From DATGYC01 sp035298385 (GTDB taxonomy: Bacteria; Bacillota; Sulfobacillia; Symbiobacteriales; Symbiobacteriaceae), in the NCBI GenBank assembly GCA_035298385.1, contig DATGYC010000409.1:1-21974 (forward strand): a DNA stretch of 21,974 bases. Direction: 5' to 3'. The notes beneath the pieces were generated by a model. It made no database searches. It saw nothing but the letters and a program-made list of their open reading frames with translations, and was not told the DNA's origin. Position numbers and translations under genes: made by a program. Of the stretch, positions 1-8,166 are shown piece after piece. Within the stretch, counting starts at the first letter, position 1; every line of letters starts with the position of its first letter.

Positions 1-59
1 GGCTGACTGTAAATCAGCTGGCACTGCCTTCCCTGGTTCGAATCCAGGTCTCGCCACCA
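1..59 (+). tRNA. tRNA-Tyr (GTA), 5' end outside window
   Basis: Partial gene. The anticodon loop CTGTAAA (anticodon GTA), a long variable arm typical of bacterial tRNA-Tyr, the T arm at 32-48, and the acceptor 3' strand with encoded CCA at 57-59 are all visible. The 5' acceptor and D arm lie upstream of the window. Confidence 0.93.
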
Positions 60-65
60 GTTTCT

Positions 66-141
66 GCGGGTTTAGCTCAGTTGGTAGAGCGCAACCTTGC
101 CAAGGTTGAGGTCGCGAGTTCGAGTCTCGTAACCCGCTCCA
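66..141 (+). tRNA. tRNA-Gly (GCC)
   Basis: A complete 76-nt cloverleaf. The acceptor starts GCGGGTT, the anticodon stem CAACC/GGTTG encloses loop TTGCCAA (anticodon GCC), and CCA is encoded. It lies 6 nt after tRNA-Tyr, so it is probably part of one polycistronic tRNA transcript. Confidence 0.96.
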
Positions 142-163
142 TTGGTTCCTTGCAGTTTCATAT

Positions 164-239
<76 letters not shown>

Positions 240-265
240 AACACCCCCTAACCGGGGGTCATAAT

Positions 266-341
266 GCGCAGTTAGCTCAGCTGGGAGAGCACATGATTGA
301 CGTTCATGAGGTCACAGGTTCGATCCCTGTACTGCGCACCA
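266..341 (+). tRNA. tRNA-Val (GAC)
   Basis: Complete cloverleaf. The acceptor begins GCGCAGT, the anticodon stem CATGA/TCATG has loop TTGACGT (anticodon GAC), and CCA is encoded. Confidence 0.96.
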
Positions 342-346
342 CTAGC

Positions 347-423
347 GGAGGCGTGGTGTAGAGGCCTAACATGCGGCCCTGTCACGGCCGAGACCGCGGG
401 TTCGAATCCCGTCGCCTCCGCCA
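347..423 (+). tRNA. tRNA-Asp (GTC)
   Basis: Complete 77-nt cloverleaf. Acceptor GGAGGCG pairs with CGCCTCC, the anticodon stem CGGCC/GGCCG has loop CTGTCAC (anticodon GTC), the discriminator is G420 and CCA is encoded. Anticodon and discriminator both match the specifier (GAC) and the variable T-box base (C) of the leader of the nearby aspartyl-tRNA synthetase gene, so this tRNA is the predicted ligand of that T-box. Confidence 0.96.
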
Positions 424-444
424 GTTTTTTATTTTCATAGTGAT

Positions 445-535
445 GCGGACGTGGCGGAATCGGCAGACGCGCACGGCTCAGGACCGTGTCGGGTAATCAT
501 CCCCGGTGGGAGTTCAAGTCTCCCCGTCCGCACCA
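445..535 (+). tRNA. tRNA-Leu (CAG)
   Basis: A 91-nt class II tRNA with a long variable arm. The anticodon stem CACGG/CCGTG has loop CTCAGGA (anticodon CAG), and CCA is encoded. It reads CUG, the dominant Leu codon in the surrounding genes. Confidence 0.95.
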
Positions 536-540
536 GTCTT

Positions 541-616
541 GCTGATGTAGCTCAGTAGGTAGAGCACGTCCTTGGTAAGGACGAGGTCAGCGGTTCGATC
601 CCGCTCATCAGCTCCA
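541..616 (+). tRNA. tRNA-Thr (GGT)
   Basis: Complete cloverleaf beginning GCTGATG. The anticodon stem CGTCC/GGACG has loop TTGGTAA (anticodon GGT), and CCA is encoded. Confidence 0.96.
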
Positions 617-623
617 TGGTTTT

Positions 624-700
624 GCGAGGGTAGCTCAGTTGGCTAGAGCACTCGGCTGATAACCGAGAGGTCCCGGGTTCGAATCCCGGCTCTCGCACCA
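624..700 (+). tRNA. tRNA-Ile (GAT)
   Basis: Complete cloverleaf. Acceptor GCGAGGG pairs with CTCTCGC, the anticodon stem CTCGG/CCGAG has loop CTGATAA (anticodon GAT), and CCA is encoded. Confidence 0.96.
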
Positions 701-706
701 GATTAC

Positions 707-783
<77 letters not shown>

Positions 784-799
784 ATCGTCTCTCGTTGGA

Positions 800-828
800 C
801 TTCACCTCGACGTAACGTCGGGGTGAAG
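800..828 (+). other. hairpin in tRNA spacer
   Basis: A 13-bp stem (one G.T pair) closes a TAA loop between tRNA-fMet and tRNA-Glu in the only long spacer of the array (784-849). There is no T-run after it, so it is not a classical terminator. A processing or pausing element is possible. Confidence 0.55.
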
Positions 829-849
829 ATCCCATGAGAACAGCGACTT

Positions 850-925
850 GGCCCCATCGTCTAGAGGCCTAGGACGGCGCCCTCTCACGGCGCAAACTGG
901 GGTTCGAATCCCCATGGGGTCACCA
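850..925 (+). tRNA. tRNA-Glu (CTC)
   Basis: Complete 76-nt cloverleaf. Acceptor GGCCCCA pairs with TGGGGTC, the anticodon stem GCGCC/GGCGC has loop CTCTCAC (anticodon CTC), and CCA is encoded. It reads only GAG, so a TTC isoacceptor must exist elsewhere. Confidence 0.95.
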
Positions 926-929
926 AGTT

Positions 930-1020
<91 letters not shown>

Positions 1021-1059
1021 AGAAAAAGCCCTCGTGCTCTGCACGAGGGCTTTTTCTTG
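1021..1059 (+). terminator. bidirectional terminator (tRNA array / aspS)
   Basis: A perfect 10-bp stem, GCCCTCGTGC (1028-1037) with GCACGAGGGC (1041-1050), has loop TCT. It is flanked by AAAAA on the left and TTTTTCTT on the right, so it can terminate both the tRNA transcript and the convergent minus-strand aspS transcript that ends at 1165. Confidence 0.92.
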
Positions 1060-1164
1060 TGCTGAGGCCGATCTGGTCCTGGTCGTGACCCTAAACTATT
1101 GACGGGCGCCGCGTGGCTACACCAACCGGCCCAGACCCGCGCACACGAGTCGGGGCCGAATGGT

Positions 1165-2469
<1,305 letters not shown>

Positions 2470-2560
2470 GGTGATGGGCCTCCTTAAGGTTGTGTGCATT
2501 CCAGTTGTCGTCGTTGTCGTCGTCGCCATCATCCACGGTCAATCACTTCCTTTCCCAAAC

Positions 2561-2597
2561 AAAAAAAGACCCGTCCCCAACCAAGGGGCGAGTCTTT
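2561..2597 (-). terminator. T-box intrinsic terminator
   Basis: On the minus strand a GACTCG-CCCC / GGGG-A-CGGGTC stem with loop TTGGTT is followed by seven T residues (2567-2561). It overlaps the 3' side of the T-box antiterminator region, as expected for the off state. Confidence 0.9.
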
Positions 2598-2811
2598 GCT
2601 CGCGGTGCCACCCTTCTTGCCGACGCAGATGCGCCGACCACTCTAGACCCGGTAACGGCGGGTTGCCGACCATTTCTACTGGGCGCCCGGATGGAGCGCA
2701 GGTTCGAATGGCTGCTCGCGGGTGTCCTTCGCCCGAACTGGTCGCCGCCCTTCCACCAAGTGGGCGGCTCGCTGTGGACCAGGAGATCGGGGTACTCTCC
2801 CGTTCATTGCT
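2561..2811 (-). promoter_or_regulatory. T-box leader of aspS, specifier GAC (Asp)
   Basis: A tRNA-sensing transcription-attenuation leader. The T-box core AGGGTGGCACCGCG is at 2614-2601. Stem I carries the loop-E pair AGTA (2796-2793) opposite GAA, closed by CGGG/CCCG and CCCGA/TCGGG helices. The specifier GAC (2726-2724), followed by the usual purine A, reads Asp. The apical stem I with CTGGTC/GACCAG and a GCCGCCC/GGGCGGC helix is also visible. The variable T-box base (TGGC) is C, complementary to the G discriminator of the tRNA-Asp at 347-423. Uncharged tRNA-Asp is predicted to stabilise the antiterminator and allow aspS transcription. The overall fold is read by eye. Confidence 0.93.
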
Positions 2812-2818
2812 TTGTTGC

Positions 2819-2848
2819 ATCTTACGCCTTCGAATTCTAACTTGTCAA
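2819..2848 (-). promoter_or_regulatory. promoter of aspS T-box transcript
   Basis: Consensus -35 TTGACA (2848-2843) and -10 TAAGAT (2824-2819) are separated by 18 nt and point to transcription starting near 2811, just before stem I of the T-box. It lies back-to-back with the speE promoter. Confidence 0.75.
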
Positions 2849-2866
2849 CACAAACTTGTATATCTT

Positions 2867-2895
2867 TTGATGCGGCTGGCAGGTTGTGCTATAAT
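2867..2895 (+). promoter_or_regulatory. promoter of speE-speB(-argS)
   Basis: A -35-like TTGATG (2867-2872) and a perfect -10 TATAAT (2890-2895) are separated by 17 nt, giving a predicted start near 2902. The -35 boxes of this promoter and the divergent aspS promoter are only 18 nt apart. Confidence 0.8.
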
Positions 2896-2944
2896 TTGGC
2901 GGTAATACGCGGACCTCGGTTCTGAAAGGGGCCTGTACGGCAGA

Positions 2945-3790
2945 ATGGAACTGTACCTAACCGAACAGCAGACGGAGCACCAGCGCCTTTCGGTGCACGT
3001 GACCAAGACCCTGCACCATGAGCAGACAGATTTCCAGGAGCTCGTCATCGTCGAGACCGAGCAGTGGGGCAAGCTCCTTGCGCTGGACGGTTTCTTTCAG
3101 ACGAACGATGTAGACGAGTTCGTCTACCACGAGATGGGCGCCCACGTCCCGCTCTTCACCCACCCAAACCCGAAGCGGGTCCTCGTGGTGGGCGGCGGTG
3201 ACGGCGGTATGGTGCGCGAGGTCGTCAAGCACGCCTCGGTCGAGCATGTCGACCTCGTCGAGATCGACGGTCGAGTGATCGAGACCTCCAAGCAGTACTT
3301 CCCGCAGATCGCCGTGGCGCTGACCGGCAACCCGAAGGTCCACGTCCACGTGGAGGACGGCATCAAGTGGGTCGCCGAGCATCCGGCGGAGTACGACGTG
3401 ATCATCATCGATTCGTCGGAGCCGATCGGCCCGGGTGAGGGCCTCTTCACCGCCGAGTTCTACGCTAACGTCTACAAGGCGTTGACCGGGGATGGCGTGA
3501 TGGTCGCCCAGACCGAGTCGCCCTGGACGAACGCCCACGTGATCCAGCGTGCCTTCGGTGGCATCAGCAAGTCGTTCCCGATCACCCGGCTCTACACCTG
3601 TGCCGTGCCGACCTACCCGACCGGGCTCTGGTCCTTCACGATGGGCTCGAAGAAGTATGATCCGCTGATGGCGGAGAACGACGCCCGCTTTGAGGGGATG
3701 GAGACGAAGTACTACACCCCGGCGGTCCACCTGGGCGCCCTGCAGCTCCCGCGCTTCGTCGCCAAGATCGTGCAGGAGGCCGCTAAGTAA
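2945..3790 (+). CDS. speE: spermidine synthase (polyamine aminopropyltransferase)
   Basis: Transfers an aminopropyl group from decarboxylated S-adenosylmethionine to putrescine. The 281-aa length and almost the whole sequence match Bacillus-type SpeE as I recall it. It has the nucleotide-binding GGGDGG at 83-88, the acidic VEIDG loop at 105-109, the catalytic region DSSEPIGPGEGLF starting at Asp156 (commonly D-S-T-D/E-P), and PTYPTGLWSF towards the end. The start at 2945 gives MELYLTEQQT, colinear with Bacillus SpeE; the nearest purine tract (AAAGGGG, 2925-2931) is rather far upstream, so initiation may be modest. Its stop overlaps the speB ATG by one base (TAATG), indicating translational coupling. 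Confidence 0.95.
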   Translation: MELYLTEQQTEHQRLSVHVTKTLHHEQTDFQELVIVETEQWGKLLALDGFFQTNDVDEFVYHEMGAHVPLFTHPNPKRVLVVGGGDGGMVREVVKHASVEHVDLVEIDGRVIETSKQYFPQIAVALTGNPKVHVHVEDGIKWVAEHPAEYDVIIIDSSEPIGPGEGLFTAEFYANVYKALTGDGVMVAQTESPWTNAHVIQRAFGGISKSFPITRLYTCAVPTYPTGLWSFTMGSKKYDPLMAENDARFEGMETKYYTPAVHLGALQLPRFVAKIVQEAAK

Positions 3791-4671
3791 TGGGTGGGCT
3801 CAACTTCGCGGGCTTCCCGAATATCGAGCGGCTCTCGGACTTCATGGCTGCGTCGGATGACTACGAGTCCGCTAAGGCCGTCCTCTACGGCATCGGCCAG
3901 GACTTCACGACCTCCTACCGGCCGGGTACCCGCTTCGGCCCCGGTCGCATCCGAGAGGCCTCCTACGGCGTGGAGGAGTTCTCCTACCACTCCCTGGCCT
4001 CGCTGGCCGACAAGAACTTCTTCGACCTGGGCGATATCGCCGTCATCTTCGGTGACGCCAAGTCGACGCTCGACCGGGCCCACCAGGTGCACGAGAAGCT
4101 CCTGGCGGACGGCAAGTTGCCGATCATGATGGGCGGCGAGCACCTGGTCACCCTGCCCTGCGTGAAGGCGACCTACGAGAAGTACCGGAACGATCTCGTC
4201 CTGCTGCAGTTTGACGCCCACGCCGACCTGCGTGAGGACTACCTGGGCAATCCGCTCTCCCACGCCGCTGTCATGAAGCGCTGCCTGGAGTTCCTGCCCA
4301 GCAAGAACCTCTACCAGTTCGGCATCCGCTCGGGCACGGCGGAGGAGTACCAGATTGGCAAGAACGAGTGCAACCTCTTCCCGCATGAGGTGCTCCGGCC
4401 GCTGCAGGAGGTCATCCCGACCTTGGGCAACCGCCCGGTCTACATCACGATCGATATCGATGTGATGGATCCAGCCTTCGCCCCGGGCACCGGCACCCCC
4501 GAGCCGGGCGGCATCTCCTCACGGGAGATGATCGAGGCGATCCTGGCGATGAAGGGCCTGAACGTGGTCGGCTTCGACGTCGTCGAGTGCGCCCCAGGCC
4601 TGGATACGACCGACCGGACCGTCGTCCTGGGCGCCAAGCTGATCCGTGAGGCGATCCTGGCGTTCGGGTAA
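3790..4671 (+). CDS. speB: agmatinase
   Basis: A Mn-dependent ureohydrolase converting agmatine to putrescine plus urea, which supplies the substrate of the upstream spermidine synthase. The 293-aa protein has all metal-ligand motifs: GGEH (His118), DAHAD (Asp142, His144, Asp146) and DIDVMD (Asp222, Asp224). The N-terminal SYRPGTRFGPGRIRE segment is typical of SpeB rather than arginase or formiminoglutamase. It starts at the base where speE stops. The full route would also need arginine decarboxylase and AdoMet decarboxylase, which are not in the window. Confidence 0.95.
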   Translation: MGGLNFAGFPNIERLSDFMAASDDYESAKAVLYGIGQDFTTSYRPGTRFGPGRIREASYGVEEFSYHSLASLADKNFFDLGDIAVIFGDAKSTLDRAHQVHEKLLADGKLPIMMGGEHLVTLPCVKATYEKYRNDLVLLQFDAHADLREDYLGNPLSHAAVMKRCLEFLPSKNLYQFGIRSGTAEEYQIGKNECNLFPHEVLRPLQEVIPTLGNRPVYITIDIDVMDPAFAPGTGTPEPGGISSREMIEAILAMKGLNVVGFDVVECAPGLDTTDRTVVLGAKLIREAILAFG

Positions 4672-4717
4672 GGGAACGGGCTAAGGCTCGGCGCCCTGTG
4701 GGAAATTAGCTAAAAAA

Positions 4718-4744
4718 GGCTCGGGCCAGATGCCCGAGCCTTTT
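4718..4744 (+). terminator. terminator/attenuator between speB and argS
   Basis: A perfect 9-bp stem, GGCTCGGGC (4718-4726) with GCCCGAGCC (4732-4740), has loop CAGAT and is followed by only TTTT. The T-run touches the argS Shine-Dalgarno (AGGGAGG, 4745-4751). No separate argS promoter is obvious, so partial read-through is likely. Confidence 0.75.
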
Positions 4745-4759
4745 AGGGAGGTAAGCGCC

Positions 4760-6439
4760 ATGCGCGTGATCCAGCAGGTTACCGATCAGATCCGGGCGGC
4801 GCTCGTTGCCGCTGTCGACCAGGCCGCTGCGGCAGGTGACCTGACCGGTCCGGCCCCGGCCTCATTCGCCATTGAAGTCCCGAAGGATAAGTCCCATGGT
4901 GAGTTCGCCACCAACCTGGCCATGGTGATGGCCAAGCCCGAGCGCAAGGCGCCCCGCGCCGTCGCCGAGGCCCTCGTCAAGCACCTGCCCAAGGAGGGCA
5001 CCTGGATCGAGGCGGCCGAGATCGCCGGTCCGGGCTTCCTCAACTTCCGCCTCAAGTTCGGCTGGGTCCACCAGGTTCTGGCCGCCATCAAGGCTGAGGG
5101 CGAGACCTTCGGCCAAAGCGAGCATGGCAACGATAAGCGGATCCTGCTCGAGTACGTCTCGGCCAACCCGACCGGTCCGATGGTGCTCGTGCAGGCCCGC
5201 TCTGGCGCCTATGGCTCCTCCCTGGGCCGCCTGCTGAACTGGGCCGGCTATGACTGCCAGACCGAGTTCTACGTCAACGATGCCGGCAACCAGGTGAAGA
5301 ACCTGGCCAAGTCGCTCGACCTGCGCGTCCAGGAGCTCCGCGGCGCCACGATCGAGATCCCCGAGGGCTGCTACCCCGGCGAGTACGTGATCGACGCTGC
5401 GCGCGAGTTGCTCGCTCAGGACCCGGACTTCCTGTCCAAGCCCGTGGAAGAACGGCTCACCTTCCTGGAGAAGTGGGGCCCGGAGTCCTTCCGCAAGGGA
5501 CAGGAGGAGATCCTGCGCTCCTACGGTGTCGAGTTCGACCGCTGGTTCTCCGAGCGCACCCTTCGCGAGGCTGGCAAGCCGAAGGAGCTCGTCGACCGCC
5601 TGCTCGCCTCCGGCGCTGCCTATGAGCAGGATGGCGCAATCTGGATGCGTACGACGGCGTATGGGGATGATAAGGACCGTGTCCTGGTCAAATCCGACGG
5701 CGAGTACACCTACTTCGCGGCCGACGCCTGCTACCACATGGACAAGTATGACCGCGGGTATGAGGTACTGATCGACATCCTTGGGCAGGATCACCATGGC
5801 TATCTCGGCCGCATGAAGGCGATGGTCGAGTGCCTGGGCAAGCCCAAGGATGCGCTTCAGATCCTCTTCACCCAGATCGTCCGCCTCTTCAAGGACGGTC
5901 AGGAGTTCCGCATGTCGAAGCGGAAGGGTACCTTCGTGCTGATGGAGGACCTGCTCGATCAGGTCTCCGTGGACGGCGCCCGGTACTTCTTCCTGCTCCG
6001 GGGCCTGGATGCCCACATGGACTTCGACATGGACCTGGCCAACCTGAAGTCAAGCGACAACCCGGTCTTCTACGTCCAGTACGCCCATGCTCGCATCTGC
6101 TCGATCCTGCGCCAGGCGGCGGAGACCAACATCTCCCTGCCCGAGCCGCAGGCTGAGCTAATCAACCTCCTGACGGAGGAGAGCGAGCTGGAGCTGCTGA
6201 AGCGGCTGGCTGACTTCCCCGAAGAGGTGATCGCTGCCGCTGACGCCCGGGAGCCGCACCGCATCACTCGTTACCTGAACGACCTGGCCACCAGCTACCA
6301 TGCCTTCTACTCCCGGTGCCGGGTGATGTCGGACGACGCACAGCTGACGGGCGCCCGCTTGATCCTTTGTGATGCGACCCGCACGGTCCTTCGGAACGCG
6401 CTGGCCATCCTGGGCGTGGGCGCCCCCGACCGGATGTAA
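4760..6439 (+). CDS. argS: arginyl-tRNA synthetase
   Basis: A class I synthetase that charges tRNA-Arg. The 559-aa protein shows the N-terminal Add1-like domain (about 1-110), a Rossmann catalytic core with SANPTGP (134-140), EFYVNDAGNQ, the GDDKDRVL segment and the KMSKS equivalent RMSKRKG (384-390), and a C-terminal DALR helical domain with the YAHARICSIL signature. The start at 4760 is set by AGGGAGG 8 nt upstream; an in-frame ATG at 4730 lies inside the preceding terminator. Oddity: the HIGH motif that should follow PTG (for example HLGHARG in Bacillus) reads VLVQARSG at 142-149, so both histidines are absent. The rest of the core is intact, so I consider it a functional enzyme of a divergent ArgRS subgroup. 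Confidence 0.93.
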   Translation: MRVIQQVTDQIRAALVAAVDQAAAAGDLTGPAPASFAIEVPKDKSHGEFATNLAMVMAKPERKAPRAVAEALVKHLPKEGTWIEAAEIAGPGFLNFRLKFGWVHQVLAAIKAEGETFGQSEHGNDKRILLEYVSANPTGPMVLVQARSGAYGSSLGRLLNWAGYDCQTEFYVNDAGNQVKNLAKSLDLRVQELRGATIEIPEGCYPGEYVIDAARELLAQDPDFLSKPVEERLTFLEKWGPESFRKGQEEILRSYGVEFDRWFSERTLREAGKPKELVDRLLASGAAYEQDGAIWMRTTAYGDDKDRVLVKSDGEYTYFAADACYHMDKYDRGYEVLIDILGQDHHGYLGRMKAMVECLGKPKDALQILFTQIVRLFKDGQEFRMSKRKGTFVLMEDLLDQVSVDGARYFFLLRGLDAHMDFDMDLANLKSSDNPVFYVQYAHARICSILRQAAETNISLPEPQAELINLLTEESELELLKRLADFPEEVIAAADAREPHRITRYLNDLATSYHAFYSRCRVMSDDAQLTGARLILCDATRTVLRNALAILGVGAPDRM

Positions 6440-6452
6440 GGCAGGGATTCGT

Positions 6453-6629
6453 ATCAACTTCTCCTGGGTCTCTGAGATCAATTGGGGGGCGGCGGGGATT
6501 TCGATTCTGACGGGGCTGCCCGTGGGCTTTCTCTTCGCCAAGTTGGGCTTTGACCCGCCCGCCCCGCCGACCTTGGCTGGCGTGACGGCCATCTTGGGCG
6601 TCATGGTTGGCTGGCAACTGGGGCGGTAA
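6453..6629 (+). CDS. XapX-domain small membrane protein
   Basis: A protein of about 58 aa with the XapX (DUF1427) signature: hydrophobic ISILTGLPVGFLFAKLGF, the conserved PPAPPTLAGV, then a second hydrophobic segment ILGVMVGWQLG. The family is of unknown function; two short membrane helices are expected. It follows argS by a few bases. No ATG, GTG or TTG lies close by in frame. AGGCAGGG (6439-6446) is 6 nt before an ATC at 6453, so ATC is proposed as a non-standard start; ATT at 6447, or the ATG at 6369 inside argS, are alternatives. The domain is clear, the start is not. Confidence 0.65.
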   Translation: MNFSWVSEINWGAAGISILTGLPVGFLFAKLGFDPPAPPTLAGVTAILGVMVGWQLGR

Positions 6630-6638
6630 CGCCCGCGG

Positions 6639-6660
6639 GGCGCCCTTAGGGGCGCCTTTT
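6639..6660 (+). terminator. terminator after argS/XapX
   Basis: Stem GGCGCCC (6639-6645) with GGGCGCC (6650-6656), loop TTAG, is followed by TTTT. It closes the speE-speB-argS-XapX unit. Confidence 0.8.
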
Positions 6661-6692
6661 CCGCGTCTTGGAAGGAATTTTTGCGCGTACCG

Positions 6693-6721
6693 TGAACCTG
6701 TTGGGTGCAGAGAGCGCTCTA
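6693..6721 (+). promoter_or_regulatory. possible ECF-type promoter
   Basis: TGAACC (6693-6698) and GCTCTA (6716-6721) are separated by 17 nt. They resemble the AAC-type -35 and TCTA-type -10 elements of ECF sigma promoters and lie just before an ECF sigma gene. Autoregulation is inferred; matches are partial. Confidence 0.4.
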
Positions 6722-6772
6722 TTAGATAAGGAGTCAGCCGGTGGCGGCGACTCGCTTGGGAGGTTGCTGGGT

Positions 6773-7261
6773 GTGGCGGATGATCAACGCTTCTTCACCC
6801 TCTACAAACAGGAGGAAGGACGACTCTGGCGGATGAGTCTTGCGATCATGGGCAACGAGGCTGATGCCTCCGATGCTCTGCAGGAATCGACCATTCGCGG
6901 CTATCGGGCCTTCCACCAGCTACAGGGCGGAGAGGTAGCCTTTGGGGCCTGGATGCGACGCATCCTGGCCAATACGTGTAACCAGCTACTTCGGAAGCGG
7001 AGCCGGCAGATCCCCGTTGAGGAGGTCCAGGCTGACCCAGACGCCTTCACCCCGGATGTTGCTAGCGATCTGGGGAACGAGACCTGGATGGCGGTAGAGA
7101 CGCTGGAGGAGCACTACAAGCAGGTGGTCGTCCTCCGGTTCGTCAATGACCTACCGCTGCAGGATATTGCGGCGGCCCTCGATATTCCGCTAGGCACCGT
7201 TAAATCTCGACTACACCACGCCCTCAAGTTGTTGCGGGGCAGACTTTCAATCAACGCCTGA
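6773..7261 (+). CDS. ECF RNA polymerase sigma factor
   Basis: A 162-aa sigma-70-family factor. Region 2 (about 6-75) includes FFTLYKQEEGRLWRMSLAIMG and DASDALQESTIRGYRAF, binding core polymerase and -10 DNA. Region 4 (about 108-157) has VVLRFVNDLPLQDIAAALDIPLGTVKSRLHHAL, the -35-binding helix-turn-helix. GTG at 6773 is chosen because GGGAGG lies 9 nt upstream and the protein then begins directly at region 2. In-frame TTG 6668 or GTG 6692 would add an unsupported tail overlapping the candidate promoter. The gene is followed 22 bp later by its probable zinc anti-sigma factor. Confidence 0.85.
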   Translation: MADDQRFFTLYKQEEGRLWRMSLAIMGNEADASDALQESTIRGYRAFHQLQGGEVAFGAWMRRILANTCNQLLRKRSRQIPVEEVQADPDAFTPDVASDLGNETWMAVETLEEHYKQVVVLRFVNDLPLQDIAAALDIPLGTVKSRLHHALKLLRGRLSINA

Positions 7262-7283
7262 GCAGGAGCAGAGGTGAGGCACC

Positions 7284-8072
7284 ATGACGAGCGAGCATCC
7301 GGAACTTGATATTCTGGCCTACCTCACGGACGAGTTAGATGCAGCAGAAGCAACTGAGGTGCGCGACCATTTGGCGGGTTGTCCGGCCTGCGCCGCGGAG
7401 GCGGCGGACCTACGTTCAATCAGCCAGCATCTGAGCACTCGACTGAAGGAGATCCCGCCGACCTTGGCTGTACCGCCCCTGGTCTCAGCCCGGATCGAGC
7501 GGGCGCTTCAAGCGGAGCGGCGCCAGACGAAGCGGCGTCCCTTTTGGCCCGGTCTAAGCGTGGCGGTAGCGGCTGCAGCAGTCGTTCTGGTTAGCTTCGG
7601 CGTCAGGCCGGACCTGGCGGAGAGCGTCGCGGAGATCCCGATCGTTGGCCTTGTGGCAACGCCCTTCCTGCAGCCTGACTATGAGGTACAACTCGCGACC
7701 ATGCCGCCCTCAACGGCGGCAAGCGTAGGAGTGGCCCAGCGGACCGAGCCGAACATAGCAGTGACGGCCAACGGGGTGAAGGTTGTGGTCACCCGGCTGG
7801 AGCAGAAGGCGAATCAGACAACGCTCTCGTACCGAGCGGAGGGCGCGACCCTGATCAGCGGTCTCAGGAACTTAGGGGATTTTGCACCGATGATTGAGGG
7901 TAATGGCCACCCAGCGACGCTCTATCGCCTAACCGCCGATCAGCGCGGTAGCGACGTGCTCTTCGTGGTAACCTTTGAGGCCGTCCCGCACGTATCGGGG
8001 CTTGAACTGAAGGCACTCCCGCTCGAAGGCCTACCCGCTCAGCAGAAACCTTGGTCAATTCCCTTACAATAA
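7284..8072 (+). CDS. zinc-type membrane anti-sigma factor
   Basis: A 262-aa protein. The N-terminal cytoplasmic anti-sigma domain has the ZAS motif H-x3-C-x2-C (His29, Cys33, Cys36). A single membrane segment spans about 87-107 (FWPGLSVAVAAAAVVLVSFG), and the remainder is an extracytoplasmic sensor domain of about 150 aa that I do not assign to a family. It is predicted to hold the upstream sigma factor inactive at the membrane until an envelope signal releases it. ATG has GAGGTGAGG just upstream. The order sigma then anti-sigma, 22 bp apart, supports a cognate pair. Confidence 0.85.
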   Translation: MTSEHPELDILAYLTDELDAAEATEVRDHLAGCPACAAEAADLRSISQHLSTRLKEIPPTLAVPPLVSARIERALQAERRQTKRRPFWPGLSVAVAAAAVVLVSFGVRPDLAESVAEIPIVGLVATPFLQPDYEVQLATMPPSTAASVGVAQRTEPNIAVTANGVKVVVTRLEQKANQTTLSYRAEGATLISGLRNLGDFAPMIEGNGHPATLYRLTADQRGSDVLFVVTFEAVPHVSGLELKALPLEGLPAQQKPWSIPLQ

Positions 8073-8076
8073 GCGA

Positions 8077-8103
8077 ACGGGGGTCGACACGACCCCCGTT
8101 TTT
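8077..8103 (+). terminator. terminator of sigma/anti-sigma operon
   Basis: A perfect 10-bp stem ACGGGGGTCG / CGACCCCCGT with loop ACA runs into a T-tract (TTTTT). It lies 5 nt after the anti-sigma stop codon. Confidence 0.92.
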
Positions 8104-8166
8104 GACATATGCTGGAGATACACTTTCCCCTCTAGCTGAACTTCTCTGCCAAAGGAGGAGTTACCG

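Noticed and set aside
2470..2532. Longer aspS start giving a Thr-rich N-terminus
   Set aside because: The upstream ATGs are 13 and 16 nt from the upstream Shine-Dalgarno, while ATG 2469 has AAGGAGG at 9 nt and gives the family's usual N-terminus. The Thr codons are the out-of-frame reading of the GAC/AAC run.
2501..2540. GTC/GTT trinucleotide run as a plain microsatellite only
   Set aside because: Possible, but the minus-strand frame has a strong start signal and the codons match the amino acids handled by the downstream enzyme, so it is kept as a finding with moderate confidence.
8101..8166. TTGACA at 8102-8107 as the patatin promoter
   Set aside because: The best following -10-like sequence (TACACT) is only 11 nt away, and nothing good lies at 16-18 nt.
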